Shown here in pieces: positions 1 to 11,603 of a stretch of DNA of 36,550 nt (positions are counted from its first letter, which is position 1; each line of letters opens with the position of its first letter). The DNA comes from Micromonospora acroterricola (GTDB lineage Bacteria > Actinomycetota > Actinomycetes > Mycobacteriales > Micromonosporaceae). Below the pieces are notes generated by a model. The model ran no database searches. It saw only the letters and a list, made by a program, of their open reading frames with translations, and had not been told where the DNA came from. The position numbers were made by a program, and so were the translations under genes. Location of the stretch: NCBI RefSeq assembly GCF_003172955.1, contig NZ_QGKR01000224.1, positions 1 through 36,550 on the forward strand. The letters are read 5' to 3'.

Positions 1-51
1 CTGGAGCACCGCCGAGGCCGCTGGCTCTGCACCGCCCTACAGGTCCTCTGA
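1..51 (+). CDS. C-terminal tail of an Rv3235-like protein (partial)
   Basis: Frame 1 reads LEHRRGRWLCTALQVL followed by TGA at 49-51, so only the last 16 residues are in the window. The pattern of an arginine-rich strand, then GRW-C-ALQ, resembles the C-terminus of the small Rv3235-family proteins that lie near secA in actinobacteria. The location next to secA and in convergent orientation agrees with that. Function of the family is unknown. The call rests on a very short piece and on synteny, so it is tentative. A strong hairpin begins six bases after the stop, which supports this being a real gene end. Confidence 0.45.
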   Translation: MEHRRGRWLCTALQVL

Positions 52-56
52 GCACA

Positions 57-98
57 CCGGTCCGAGTCGTGCCCGGTCCGGGGCACGACGCAGACCGG
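57..98. terminator. bidirectional hairpin terminator between Rv3235-like tail and secA
   Basis: Inner stem GTCGTGCCC (66-74) pairs perfectly with GGGCACGAC (81-89) around a six-base loop. An outer stem CCGGTC (57-62) pairs with GACCGG (93-98) across a 3x3 internal loop. It lies between convergent genes and has no T-tract, which is common for actinobacterial terminators. Confidence 0.6.
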
Positions 99-232
99 CC
101 CGGGCCCACTGGCCGGGCACGGCCTCCCTTGCCGGGCGGGCGCGCGGCTGGGTGGGTGAGGGCTGGCGACAGCGAACGGGCCCCGGCCAGATCGGCCGGG
201 ACCCGTCAGCTCTGTCGCTCAGGCGCCGCTGC

Positions 233-3160
<2,928 letters not shown>

Positions 3161-3320
3161 GGATCAACGCTCCCCTAGACAGTCTCGAACCATCGTAGGC
3201 GCTCCATCGGCGCGATGGTCAGTGGTAGCAGTGGTCCGCCCCGCCGAACCCGACATAACTCGCGCGGCGGGTGGGTACCGGAGGTTATCCAGTTACGCCG
3301 TGGGCGAACGGTCCGGCACG
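3161..3320. promoter_or_regulatory. divergent promoter region of secA and the first GNAT gene
   Basis: The 160-bp gap separates divergent starts. On the minus strand a TACGAT -10-like hexamer (plus positions 3192-3197) lies about 30 bases before the secA start, with a weak TGACCA -35-like element 18 bases further up. On the plus strand I see no convincing Shine-Dalgarno before the GNAT start. Confidence 0.25.
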
Positions 3321-4481
3321 ATGGCACGGGTGGAGCCTGTGGAGATCATCGAGGACGGCCTGCTGCTGCGGCCCTGGCGGGGCACGGACGCCGACGCGGT
3401 GCACCGTGCGTGCCAGGACCGGGACATTCAGCGTTGGACCACCGTACCTCGCCCATACCTGCCGGAACACGCCCACGGATTCGTCACCGACCTGAGCCGA
3501 CGAGCCTGGGCGGAGGGCACCGGCGCCCCGTTCGCGGTCTGCGACCCGGCCAGCGGCGACCTCCTGGGCTCGTGCGGGCTGGTCACCATCGACGGCGACG
3601 GCGACGGCGAGATCGGCTACTGGACGGCGCCCTGGGCGCGCGGACGGGGCGTGACCGTGCGGGCGGTCCGGGCGGTGGCCCGCTGGTCCTTCGACACGCT
3701 CGGGCTGCGCCGGCTGCTCTGGCAGGCCGAGGTGGGAAACCACGCCTCCCGGCTGGTCGCGCTCCGCGCCGGGTTCCGGATCGACGGCCGGCTGCGGCTG
3801 GCCGACCCGGCGCCGGAGGGCCGCGCGGACGGCTGGATCGGGTCGCTGCTGCCCGGCGAGGTGCCCGCCGCGGGGTCGACCGGGCCGGCGGCGACCGGCA
3901 CCCTGGCCGCCCGGCGGGCCGCGGTCTTCGGCCGTCCGCAGCCCACCCTGTTCGCCACCGCCGGGGCCGGCGAGCTGCGGCTGCGGCCGATGGAGGAGCA
4001 GGACCTGGACGCCGTGGTGGAGACCTGCCGCAATCCGGAGACCATCCGCTGGACCACCGTGCCGGACCCGTACGAGCACGCCGACGCGCAGTGGTACCAG
4101 GGCTTCAGCCGGGACGCCTGGGCCCGGGGGGACGCCGCCTGTTACGTGATCGCCGACCCGGACGACCGGTACGCCGGCTCGATCGACCTGCGGGTCTCCC
4201 CCGCGGATCCCCTGCTGGCCGACGTCGGCTTCATGACCGCCCCGGCGGCCCGTGGCCGGGGCTACATGCCGGCCGCGCTCGCCGCGCTGAGCGCCTGGGG
4301 CTTCACCACGCTGGGCCTGGCCCGGATCGAGTGGAAGGCGAACGTGGGCAACAACGCCTCCCGCCGGGTGGCCGAGAAGGTGGGCTTCGCGTTCGAGGGA
4401 ACCGCCCGCGGCGGGCTCCAGCATCGCGGTGAGCGGATCGACGCCTGGGTGGCCGCGCTGCTCGCCGAGGACCTGACGTGA
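3321..4481 (+). CDS. tandem-domain GNAT N-acetyltransferase (two RimJ/RimL-like domains)
   Basis: The 386-residue protein consists of two GNAT domains, roughly residues 5-180 and 210-385. Each starts with an LxLRPxxxxDxDAV-type strand and each has the acetyl-CoA pyrophosphate-binding signature RGRG (ARGRGVTVRAV in the first, ARGRGYMPAAL in the second). The two halves are visibly related: both have RWTTVP-PY near the N-terminus and a W...N.ASR motif near the end. They resemble RimJ/RimL-type enzymes that acetylate protein N-termini or small amines, but the substrate cannot be read from sequence. I chose ATG 3321; an in-frame GTG at 3300 is an alternative, and neither has a good ribosome-binding site. 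The stop overlaps the start of the next gene by four bases, so translation is probably coupled. Confidence 0.85.
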   Translation: MARVEPVEIIEDGLLLRPWRGTDADAVHRACQDRDIQRWTTVPRPYLPEHAHGFVTDLSRRAWAEGTGAPFAVCDPASGDLLGSCGLVTIDGDGDGEIGYWTAPWARGRGVTVRAVRAVARWSFDTLGLRRLLWQAEVGNHASRLVALRAGFRIDGRLRLADPAPEGRADGWIGSLLPGEVPAAGSTGPAATGTLAARRAAVFGRPQPTLFATAGAGELRLRPMEEQDLDAVVETCRNPETIRWTTVPDPYEHADAQWYQGFSRDAWARGDAACYVIADPDDRYAGSIDLRVSPADPLLADVGFMTAPAARGRGYMPAALAALSAWGFTTLGLARIEWKANVGNNASRRVAEKVGFAFEGTARGGLQHRGERIDAWVAALLAEDLT

Positions 4482-5590
4482 CGCCGCGGCAGGTCGTCGA
4501 CGCGCACGGGGTACGGCTGCGCCCGTTCCGAGCGGGGGACGTCGCCGACGTGGTCGCCGGCTGCGCGGACCCGGTCACCCAGCGGTTCCTGCCGAACCTG
4601 CCCACGCCGTACACCGAGACCGACGCCCGCTGGTGGATCGAGTCGGGCGCCCCGGCGGCCTGGACCGGGGGTGGCGCGGCGTACGCGGTCGCGGACCCGG
4701 CCACCGACCGGCTGCTCGGCGGGATCGGGTTGAACAATCCGGTGCCCGACCGGGGTCAGGCCGAGATCGGCTACTGGGTGGTGCCGGCGGCGCGCGGGCG
4801 TGGGGTGGCCGGCGCGGCCACCCGCGCGCTGAGCGAGCACGCGTTCGCCACCGGGACGGTCCGGCTGGAGCTGCTCACCGAACCGGAGAACGGGCCCAGC
4901 CAGCGGGTCGCGCTGGCCGCCGGCTTCCGGTACGAGGGGGTACGCCGGGCGGCCAGCCCGAGCCGGGACGGCGGCCGGCAGGACCTGCTGACCTGGATAC
5001 GCCTCGCCGACGACCCGCCCGGCCCCACCGCCCGGATGCTGCCCGACCTGCCCGGCGGCGTGCTCACCGATCAGGTGGTGGCGCTGCGTCGGCTCGCCCC
5101 CGACGACGCGGAGCTGATGTACCGGCTGCACAGCCGGCCCGAGGTGGTGGCCAACCAGGCGCCGCCGGTGCCCCCGGAGCGGGCCGCGGTCGAGCGGCGC
5201 TGCCGGCTGGCGGAGAGCGGGTGGCTCACCGGCGAGATCGCCCGGCTGCTGATCACCGATGCGGCCAGTGGCGAGCCGGTGGGCAGTTGCGGGCTGTCGT
5301 ACACGGATGTGGCCAGCGCTGAGGCGTCACTGGGCTACGCGTTGCTGCCCGAGTGGCGGGGCCGGGGGTACGCCACCCGGGCGGTCCGGCTGCTGGCCGG
5401 CTGGGCGTTCGGGCCGGTCGGCATCGCCCGCCTGATCGCGGGCACCGTGCCGGAGAACACCGCCTCGCACCGCGTGCTGGAGCGGGTCGGCTTCCAGCGG
5501 GAGGCCCTGCAACGTGCCCGCCTCCCCGGACTGGCCGGCACCCGTCTCGACGACCTGACCTTCGCCCTGCTACCCGCCGAACTCAGGTGA
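4478..5590 (+). CDS. second tandem-domain GNAT N-acetyltransferase
   Basis: The 370-residue protein again holds two GNAT domains, about residues 5-175 and 190-368. Acetyl-CoA loop motifs are ARGRGVAGAAT in the first half and WRGRGYATRAV in the second. Both halves have the NxxSxRVxxxxGF-type C-terminal motif (GPSQRVALAAGF and TASHRVLERVGF). The GTG start at 4478 shares GTGA with the stop of the upstream double-GNAT gene. The pair therefore supplies four GNAT domains from one transcript. The substrate is unknown. An 18-bp inverted repeat follows the stop and may end transcription. The pair lies on the strand opposite to its conserved neighbours hpf and secA, which suggests insertion into that block. 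Confidence 0.85.
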   Translation: MTPRQVVDAHGVRLRPFRAGDVADVVAGCADPVTQRFLPNLPTPYTETDARWWIESGAPAAWTGGGAAYAVADPATDRLLGGIGLNNPVPDRGQAEIGYWVVPAARGRGVAGAATRALSEHAFATGTVRLELLTEPENGPSQRVALAAGFRYEGVRRAASPSRDGGRQDLLTWIRLADDPPGPTARMLPDLPGGVLTDQVVALRRLAPDDAELMYRLHSRPEVVANQAPPVPPERAAVERRCRLAESGWLTGEIARLLITDAASGEPVGSCGLSYTDVASAEASLGYALLPEWRGRGYATRAVRLLAGWAFGPVGIARLIAGTVPENTASHRVLERVGFQREALQRARLPGLAGTRLDDLTFALLPAELR

Positions 5591-5596
5591 CGTGGT

Positions 5597-5661
5597 TCAT
5601 GGAGTTGTGGTGGGTGGTCCGCACTGTTTCGCGGCCTTCACACCCCACCACAACTCCATGA
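5597..5661. repeat. long inverted repeat between convergent GNAT and hpf genes
   Basis: The arm tcatggagttgtggtggg (5597-5614) is the exact reverse complement of 5644-5661. The 29-base spacer is large for a simple terminator. The element occupies almost the whole 92-bp gap between two convergent stops. It could be a bidirectional terminator, a REP/MITE-like dispersed element, or both. Confidence 0.75.
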
Positions 5662-5682
5662 TCGACGCGGGTCGGGCCCGGG

Positions 5683-6315
5683 TCAGGTGGCGAGGGAGAT
5701 GATGCCGTAGTCGTAGGCGTGGCGACGGTAGACGACGCTGGGGCGCCCGGACTCCTTGTCCTGGAACAGGTAGAAGTCGTGGCCGACCAGTTCCATCTCG
5801 AACAGCGCGTCGTCGATGGTCATCGGTTCCGCCGGGTGCACCTTCTCCCGGGCGATGTGCCATGGCTGGTCGTACTCGTCCTCGACCCGCTCGGCGACGG
5901 CGGTGCCGGCGCGGGCGCCGTCACCGGGCGCGCTCAGCGGGGCGGCCACCAGGTCCGCGACCGGCAGGCCGGCGGTGGCGGCGGCGACGGAGATCGGCGC
6001 GTGCCGACCCCGGTGGACGCGGCGGCGGTCAGCCGCGCGGCGCAGGCGGGTGTCGAGCTTCGCGATGGCCGCGTCGAGCGCGCTGTAGAAGTCGTTCGTG
6101 CAGGCCTCAGCCCGGATCACCGGGCCGCGGGAAACGCAGGTGATCTCCACCCGCTGGCAGTGGTCTGCTTGGCGCGGATTGCGCTCGTGAAACAGCTCGA
6201 CATCGACACGAATGAGTTTGTGATCGTAGCGTTCGATCTTTGCGAGTTTCTCGGCTACGTGTACCCGGTAATGGTCCGGCACTTCGACGTTTCGGCCCTT
6301 GACCACGATGTCCAC
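5683..6315 (-). CDS. hpf: ribosome hibernation-promoting factor, long form
   Basis: Long-form HPF binds the 30S subunit and drives 100S dimer formation or ribosome protection in stationary phase and stress. The N-terminal domain (about residues 1-100, MDIVVKGRNVEV to the ALDAAIAKLDTRL helix) is the S30AE/RaiA fold. A linker of about 50 residues leads to the conserved C-terminal dimerisation domain ending in VVYRRHAYDYGIISL (about 155-208). At 210 residues the protein has the usual actinobacterial length. The start is GTG at 6315 with an excellent AGGGAGG four bases upstream. The 245-bp leader up to comF (6316-6560) suggests its own promoter. A G-rich GGGGGTAGG stretch there could be a stress-sigma -10, but I could not fit a -35 with confidence. 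Confidence 0.95.
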   Translation of the reverse strand: MDIVVKGRNVEVPDHYRVHVAEKLAKIERYDHKLIRVDVELFHERNPRQADHCQRVEITCVSRGPVIRAEACTNDFYSALDAAIAKLDTRLRRAADRRRVHRGRHAPISVAAATAGLPVADLVAAPLSAPGDGARAGTAVAERVEDEYDQPWHIAREKVHPAEPMTIDDALFEMELVGHDFYLFQDKESGRPSVVYRRHAYDYGIISLAT

Positions 6316-6560
6316 GTGACCTCCCTTGTTCGGACGGTCTTCGATCCGGTTACCCGGTCGCGCGCCGTGGGGGAGCCCGCTGGCGTCGACCGGTCAGTGC
6401 GGCTACGCCTCCTCTCACCGCCGGGGGCGGGTGGAAAAACCTCCTACCCCCGACAGCGAAACGCTAACTCCTGTCTGGCCGGCAGTCACCCCATGTTGCC
6501 AAGACCGCCCAGGGTTTTTCACACCTCATACACCAACGGGTGAAACGGAAACACGAACGG

Positions 6561-7268
6561 TTACGAAGGCCGTCTTTTCTCGGTCGCCGCGAGCACCGCG
6601 GCCACACTCGGCGGTCGCCCCGTCGCGGCCAGCACACGGGCGGCTGCCGCCAGGGTGACCCCGGTGGTGACGATGTCGTCCAGCAACACCACCACCGTCG
6701 CCTCGCCCGCGGCGCCGCCCCCGTCCGTCGCGCCCCGCCGGGGCCGGAAGGCCGCCTCGGCCGCCGCCGCCCGGCCCGCGCTGTCCAACGTCACCGAGTC
6801 CGGCCGCGGCGACGCGCGCAGCGGCCGGTGCACCCGGACCCGCCAGCCCGCCCGGCTCAGCCGCGCCGCACAGTGCCGGGCCAGCCGGTCCAGGTGATCG
6901 CCGTAGCGGGCCCGGGCCGCCGCCGCGGTGTCCGGGACCGGCACCAGCGCCAGCGGACGTGCCCGCCCGACCGCCTCCGCGACGACCTCGGCGAGCAGCG
7001 CCCCGAGCGGGCGGGCCAGCCCGTGGCGGCCGTGCTCCTTGTACGCCAGCAGCGCCTCACGCAGCGGGCCGGCGTACGCTCCGAGAGCGACGCAGGGCGG
7101 CAGACCCGGCGGGGCGGGAGTGGGACGCACCGACCGGGGACGCAGCGCCTCCAGGGCCGTCACGCAGGTCGGGCAGACCCCCTGCCGCAGGCCGGACCGA
7201 CGCTCCCGACAGCCCGCGCAGTCGGCGGGCAGCACCAGGTCCCCGAGGTCCGCCCAGAGCCCGCGCAC
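6561..7268 (-). CDS. comF: ComF-family phosphoribosyltransferase-like protein
   Basis: The protein has an N-terminal zinc-ribbon with Cys17, Cys20, Cys32 and Cys35, and a C-terminal type I phosphoribosyltransferase fold with the PRPP-loop VVLLDDIVTTG (residues 194-203). Relatives take part in DNA uptake in naturally competent bacteria. In actinobacteria the role is not established. I chose the GTG at 7268, giving 235 residues, because it lies just after the lpqB stop at 7273 and leaves the zinc-ribbon intact; the open frame runs on upstream into lpqB but without family-like sequence. There is no strong ribosome-binding site, so coupling to lpqB translation is likely. The position after lpqB and before hpf is the conserved actinobacterial order. 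Confidence 0.88.
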   Translation of the reverse strand: MRGLWADLGDLVLPADCAGCRERRSGLRQGVCPTCVTALEALRPRSVRPTPAPPGLPPCVALGAYAGPLREALLAYKEHGRHGLARPLGALLAEVVAEAVGRARPLALVPVPDTAAAARARYGDHLDRLARHCAARLSRAGWRVRVHRPLRASPRPDSVTLDSAGRAAAAEAAFRPRRGATDGGGAAGEATVVVLLDDIVTTGVTLAAAARVLAATGRPPSVAAVLAATEKRRPS

Positions 7269-7272
7269 GGCG

Positions 7273-9093
7273 TCAGTAGAGGAAGAACGGGGCCGACGGG
7301 TTGCTCGGACGGGCCCCGGCCGACGCGGTGATGTCCCGCACCCGCTCGACGTCGATCCGTTCGAACGGGCTGCTGCGGTAGGCCACCCCGTTCGCCTCGT
7401 ACATGAATGCTCCGAATGCCCCGTTGGGCAGGGACACACTGCGGTTGGTGGGGTACGCCGTCAGGTGGTTGACCTTGGCGCCCACGTCGGTCTTCAGCGG
7501 CGTCTCCAGGGCGCCGTCGACACTGACCTCGTAGATCGCCGGTTGACCGGCCGACCCGGCCACCACCAGCCGGTCCTCGCTGCCCCAGTCCACCGCGCTG
7601 AGGCCGGTCAGCGAGGTGACCAGCGGCCGGGGCGGGCCGATGGAGACACCGCCGCCGTCCAGGTTGACCGCCGCCACGTAGAGCCGGCCTCCGGCGATCA
7701 GCGCGACCCGCTGGCCGTCCAGCGACGCGGACACCGCGGTGACCTCGGCGGTGGGCAGGTTGAGGGGCACCTGGTACATGCGGGCGCCCTCGTCGAAGCG
7801 GTAGAGCCGGCTGTCGGCCACCACGAGGCCCCGGCCGGGCCGGGAGCCGACCGTGCGCAGCCAGACCGGACGGCTGATCGACGCGTAGTCGGCCCCGCTC
7901 CGGTTGAGCGCGGCGTCCGGATCGCCGCCGGTGCCCACCGCGAGCCGCTGCCGACCCTTGCTGCCGCCGGTCACCACCATCGCGGCGAGGACTCTGCCGT
8001 CGGTCCGCGCGAGGCCGGCGGAGACGATGTTGCGGTTGACCTCGGGCGTCAGCGGAACCACGCCGCCGGGCTCGCCGGGGAAGTCGAGCGGGCGGATGGC
8101 GCCCTCGTACACGCCGAACCGCTGCGGGCCCTCGTTGATCGGGTAGAGCCGCTGGGACGCGCGGCGTTGGCTCAGATCAAGCACGGGCTGCGAGTTGTTG
8201 CGGATCTTCAGCTCCAGCTCGCCCTGCAGGTCGCCCAGCGACCACGCGAGCTGCGTGATCAGCTGGTCGATCCGGTTCTGGTCGTCACCGGACATGTCCA
8301 GGTTGACCTCCCACCGGTTGTTCGCGCCGGTGGCGTTGTTGATCATCTCGGTGCGGTCCGGCAGCCCGACGACGCCGGGGCGCAACCAGTCGGACGGACC
8401 ACCGACCAGCCATTTCACCACCTCGTTGACCCGCCGCTCGTCCGGCACGGCGAAAGGCAGGTAACGCTGGTCGGGCACCAGCCGGCTGCGGTCGGAGTTC
8501 CAGAAGTAGATCAACTCGTCCTGGTAGTACAGCTGGAGGGCCGCGTCGCTGAGCAGCAGCACGTTCGGCGGGTCGAGGACGTACAGGCCGGCGCGCTCGT
8601 CGTCGCCGCCACCGCCGAGCGACGCGCTGCGCAGGCGGAACTCGTACCCCGTCTCGGTCGCCTCCGGCGGCGCCAGCGTGCCGTCGGTCCGCAGCTGGCC
8701 GAGCTGCTGGACCTTGATCCTGACCGTGGTGGTCGAGTCGCTGTTGCCGGTGAAGACCGCCTCGCGCAGCCGGACCACGGTCAGCGCGACCTCGCTGCCC
8801 TTCTTCTCCTGCAACCGGGACTGGTGCTCCGGCGCGATGAACAGCTTGACGCGCTCGTAGGCCCGGTCCGGTTCGCCGGCGGCGGCCGACAGGAAGTTGC
8901 GCACGAACGCCTCGGTGTCGCTGCCGCTCGCCGTACGCGTCGGCGGATCACTGCGGCGGCCGTTGCCCGAGCCGGCCCCTGTCGCGGTGCCGGCCTTGCC
9001 GTCCACCCGCACGTCCGACGAGGCCGGGATGCCGCATCCGGCGCCCAGCAGCAGAACGGCGCTCAGCGCACCGAGCAGAGCCTGCCGCCTCAT
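7273..9093 (-). CDS. lpqB: lipoprotein LpqB, MtrAB-associated
   Basis: LpqB is a lipoprotein that interacts with the extracellular sensor domain of MtrB and tunes MtrA signalling, with effects on growth, sporulation or division in actinobacteria. The 606-residue product starts MRRQALLGALSAVLLLG and reaches a lipobox-type Cys in LLGAGC near residue 19; glycine at -3 is slightly unusual. A GerMN-like domain follows in the first half (about residues 60-300), then a beta-propeller-like C-terminal half with repeated blade motifs. Start ATG 9093 overlaps the mtrB stop in ATGA, so I prefer it over upstream in-frame starts. The overlap indicates translational coupling within mtrA-mtrB-lpqB. Confidence 0.95.
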   Translation of the reverse strand: MRRQALLGALSAVLLLGAGCGIPASSDVRVDGKAGTATGAGSGNGRRSDPPTRTASGSDTEAFVRNFLSAAAGEPDRAYERVKLFIAPEHQSRLQEKKGSEVALTVVRLREAVFTGNSDSTTTVRIKVQQLGQLRTDGTLAPPEATETGYEFRLRSASLGGGGDDERAGLYVLDPPNVLLLSDAALQLYYQDELIYFWNSDRSRLVPDQRYLPFAVPDERRVNEVVKWLVGGPSDWLRPGVVGLPDRTEMINNATGANNRWEVNLDMSGDDQNRIDQLITQLAWSLGDLQGELELKIRNNSQPVLDLSQRRASQRLYPINEGPQRFGVYEGAIRPLDFPGEPGGVVPLTPEVNRNIVSAGLARTDGRVLAAMVVTGGSKGRQRLAVGTGGDPDAALNRSGADYASISRPVWLRTVGSRPGRGLVVADSRLYRFDEGARMYQVPLNLPTAEVTAVSASLDGQRVALIAGGRLYVAAVNLDGGGVSIGPPRPLVTSLTGLSAVDWGSEDRLVVAGSAGQPAIYEVSVDGALETPLKTDVGAKVNHLTAYPTNRSVSLPNGAFGAFMYEANGVAYRSSPFERIDVERVRDITASAGARPSNPSAPFFLY

Positions 9094-10847
9094 GTGCGCA
9101 CCTCCGCCCGCTGCCCGTCCCCGGCCGACGCCGGGCCGATGGGCAGCGCTCCGCCGGTGCCGGGCCCGATGGCCAGCGGGCCGCCGTCGCGGGGGCCGCC
9201 GAACGGCAGCGCGGCGTCGGCGGGCACCAGCCGCAGCGGCGAGGTGGTGAGCCGGTCGCCGGCGCGGGCCGGCAGGGTGAGCCGGAACTGCGCGCCCTGC
9301 CCGGGCGCGCCCCACGCCTCCAACCAGCCACCGTGCAGCCGGGCGTCCTCCAGGCTGATCGACAGGCCCAGCCCGGTGCCACCGGTCTGCCGGGCCCGGG
9401 ACGGGTCGGCCCGCCAGAACCGGTTGAACACCAACTTCTCCTCGCCCACCTTGAGCCCCACCCCGTGGTCGCGGACGGTGATGGCGACGGCGGTCTCGTC
9501 GATGCCGAGGGTGATCAGCACCGGGCGGGCCTCGCCGTGCTCGACGGCGTTGCCGACCAGGTTGCGCAGCACCCGCTCGACCCGGCGCGGGTCGACCTCG
9601 GCGATCACCGGCGTGCCCGGCAGGTCCAGCTCGATGGGGACGCCCACCCGCTCCGCGAGGCCGGCGAGCCGGTCGACCACCCGGTGCACCACGGGCACCA
9701 GGTCGGTCGGCTCGGCGTCCAGCATGGCGAAGCCCGCGTCGAACCGACTGATCTCCAGCAGGTCGGTGAGCAGCTCCTCGAACCGGTCCAGCTCGGCCTG
9801 GAGCAGCTCGGCGCTGCGGGCCACCGCCGGGTCGAACTCGTCGCGCTCGGCGAAGATCAGGTCGGCGGCCATCCGCACGGTGGTCAGCGGGGTGCGCAGC
9901 TCGTGCGAGACGTCCGAGGTGAACCGGCGCTGCAACCGGGACATCTCCTCCAGGCGGAGGATCTGCCGTTGCAGGTTGGTCGCCATCTGGTTGAACGACG
10001 CGGCGAGCAGCGCGAGGTCGTCCTCGCCGTTGACCACCATCCGCTGGTCGAGCAGGCCGGCGGAGAGCCGCTGGGCGGTCCGCGCGGCGACCCGGACCGG
10101 GTTGACGACCAGCCGGGTGACCAGGGCCGCGAGCAGGCCGAGCAGGATCACCAGGGCGACCCCGGTGGCCACCACGGTGGCTCGGGCGTCGGCGGCGGTC
10201 ACGTCCTGCCGGGTCAGCGGCACCAGGTAGTAGAGCTCGATCTGGCCGAACCGGGTGGGCACCGGCGAGCCGTAGACCAGATACTTCGTGGGCTTCCCGG
10301 TCAGCCGGCCGGTGCGGATCTGGCTGGCCACCTTGCCGCTGCCGACCGCCGATCGCAGCTCCCTGCTGATCAGCGGCTGGACGTTCGCCGCCGGGGCCGT
10401 CCGGGTCTGGATCGCGTTCGGGTACCCGTCGGCGGTGATGGCCACCACCACACCGCTGATCTGCTCGGGGTCACCGCCGGCCAGGTAGTTGACCGTGCCC
10501 TCGATGGTCTCCTGGAGCTGCGCCTCCTGCGGCTGGCCGTAGAGGGAGACCTGCTTGGCCGCGTAGCCGGCGCCGCTGTTCACACGGAGCCGGACGTCGG
10601 TGCGGGCGTTGTCGAGCAGGATTGTGGTGATCTTGTCAGCGATCAGGTACGCGAAACCGCCGACCAGCAGGCTGGAGGCGACCAGGGTGATGGTCACCAC
10701 CCGGACCTGGAGCGAGCGGCGCCAGGTCTGGTGCACCCGGGCCGCGACCCGGGCGGCCCGCCCGCTCAGCGCACGCCAGAACTCCCAGCCGGCGCCGGGG
10801 CGGCGCACAGCCGTCGTCAAGGGGTGCGAGGGCGGGGAGGTCGACAC
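9090..10847 (-). CDS. mtrB: sensor histidine kinase MtrB
   Basis: MtrB is the membrane kinase of the essential MtrAB system, which coordinates cell-wall turnover and division. The 585-residue protein has a transmembrane helix near residues 50-75 (VVTITLVASSLLVGGFAYLI), an extracytoplasmic sensor region, a second helix near 225-248, and a HAMP domain. The HisKA box SHELRTPLTTVRM contains phospho-acceptor His315. The HATPase domain has N, G1 (DHGVGL) and G2 (GGTGLGLSI) boxes. A Pro/Gly-rich tail of about 50 residues follows the kinase core. The start is GTG 10847, 12 bases after the mtrA stop. The same operon continues into lpqB with a four-base overlap. Confidence 0.97.
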   Translation of the reverse strand: MSTSPPSHPLTTAVRRPGAGWEFWRALSGRAARVAARVHQTWRRSLQVRVVTITLVASSLLVGGFAYLIADKITTILLDNARTDVRLRVNSGAGYAAKQVSLYGQPQEAQLQETIEGTVNYLAGGDPEQISGVVVAITADGYPNAIQTRTAPAANVQPLISRELRSAVGSGKVASQIRTGRLTGKPTKYLVYGSPVPTRFGQIELYYLVPLTRQDVTAADARATVVATGVALVILLGLLAALVTRLVVNPVRVAARTAQRLSAGLLDQRMVVNGEDDLALLAASFNQMATNLQRQILRLEEMSRLQRRFTSDVSHELRTPLTTVRMAADLIFAERDEFDPAVARSAELLQAELDRFEELLTDLLEISRFDAGFAMLDAEPTDLVPVVHRVVDRLAGLAERVGVPIELDLPGTPVIAEVDPRRVERVLRNLVGNAVEHGEARPVLITLGIDETAVAITVRDHGVGLKVGEEKLVFNRFWRADPSRARQTGGTGLGLSISLEDARLHGGWLEAWGAPGQGAQFRLTLPARAGDRLTTSPLRLVPADAALPFGGPRDGGPLAIGPGTGGALPIGPASAGDGQRAEVRT

Positions 10848-10859
10848 AGTGTGACCAGG

Positions 10860-11549
10860 CTATCCGGTCCCCGCCTTATAGCCCACGCCCCGCACGGTGA
10901 GGATGATTTCCGGGCGCTCCGGGTCCGGCTCGATCTTGGCGCGCAGACGCTGCACGTGCACGTTGACCAGCCGGGTGTCGGCCGCGTGCCGGTAGCCCCA
11001 GACCTGCTCCAGCAGCACCTCGCGGGTGAAGACCTGACGCGGCTTGCGGGCGAGCGCGACCAGCAGGTCGAACTCCAGCGGCGTCAGCTTCACCTCCTCG
11101 CCGTTACGGCTGACGGTGTGCGCGGGCACGTCGATGGTGATCTGGTTGCCGGGCGGCCCGATGGTCAGCATCTCCGGTGCCACGTCCTCGCCCCGGCGCA
11201 GCCGGGCCCGCATCCGGGCGACCAGCTCCTTGGGCTTGAACGGCTTGACCACGTAGTCGTCGGCGCCGGACTCGAGGCCGAGCACCACGTCGACGGTGTC
11301 GCTCTTGGCGGTCAGCATGACGATCGGCACGCCGGACTCGGCCCGGATCGACCGGGCCACGTCGATGCCGCTCATTCCGGGCAGCATCAGGTCGAGCAGG
11401 ACGATATCGGGACGACTGTCGCGAAACGCCGCCAGCGCGCGCTCACCATCGGCCACGAAAGAGGGCAGGAAGCCCTCACTGCGCAGCACGATGCCGAGCA
11501 TCTCGGCGAGTGCGGGGTCGTCGTCGACCACCAGTACCCGGGCTCTCAT
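10860..11549 (-). CDS. mtrA: response regulator MtrA
   Basis: MtrA is an OmpR-family DNA-binding regulator phosphorylated by MtrB. It controls cell-wall hydrolases, dnaA and developmental genes in actinobacteria. The receiver domain (about residues 1-118) shows the acidic pocket VVDDDP, phospho-acceptor Asp53 in LLDLMLPG, and the switch lysine in VVKPF. The C-terminal winged helix (about 130-227) has the LTPLEFDLL and TREVLLEQVWGY elements. The length of 229 residues is typical. The start is ATG 11549. The upstream gap to efeB is 207 bp and contains a possible GTMAC direct repeat that could be an autoregulatory site. Confidence 0.97.
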   Translation of the reverse strand: MRARVLVVDDDPALAEMLGIVLRSEGFLPSFVADGERALAAFRDSRPDIVLLDLMLPGMSGIDVARSIRAESGVPIVMLTAKSDTVDVVLGLESGADDYVVKPFKPKELVARMRARLRRGEDVAPEMLTIGPPGNQITIDVPAHTVSRNGEEVKLTPLEFDLLVALARKPRQVFTREVLLEQVWGYRHAADTRLVNVHVQRLRAKIEPDPERPEIILTVRGVGYKAGTG

Positions 11550-11590
11550 GGGATTAATATTGCATCCCCGTTCAGTTCGGTGGGACCGGC

Positions 11591-11603
11591 GTCACCCGGT
11601 AAC
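11591..11603. promoter_or_regulatory. possible MtrA-type direct repeat upstream of mtrA
   Basis: GTCAC (11591-11595) and GTAAC (11599-11603) form a direct repeat of GTMAC half-sites, 42-54 bases before the mtrA start. MtrA recognises repeated GTMAC-like half-sites. The spacing has not been checked against a matrix, so this is only a candidate. Confidence 0.25.

Noticed and set aside
5590..5682. Insertion-sequence remnant at the inverted repeat
   Set aside because: No transposase fragment or target-site duplication is visible around the repeat.
6316..6560. Stress-sigma promoter before hpf
   Set aside because: A GGGGGTAGG element is visible, but no -35 at suitable spacing could be chosen over alternatives.
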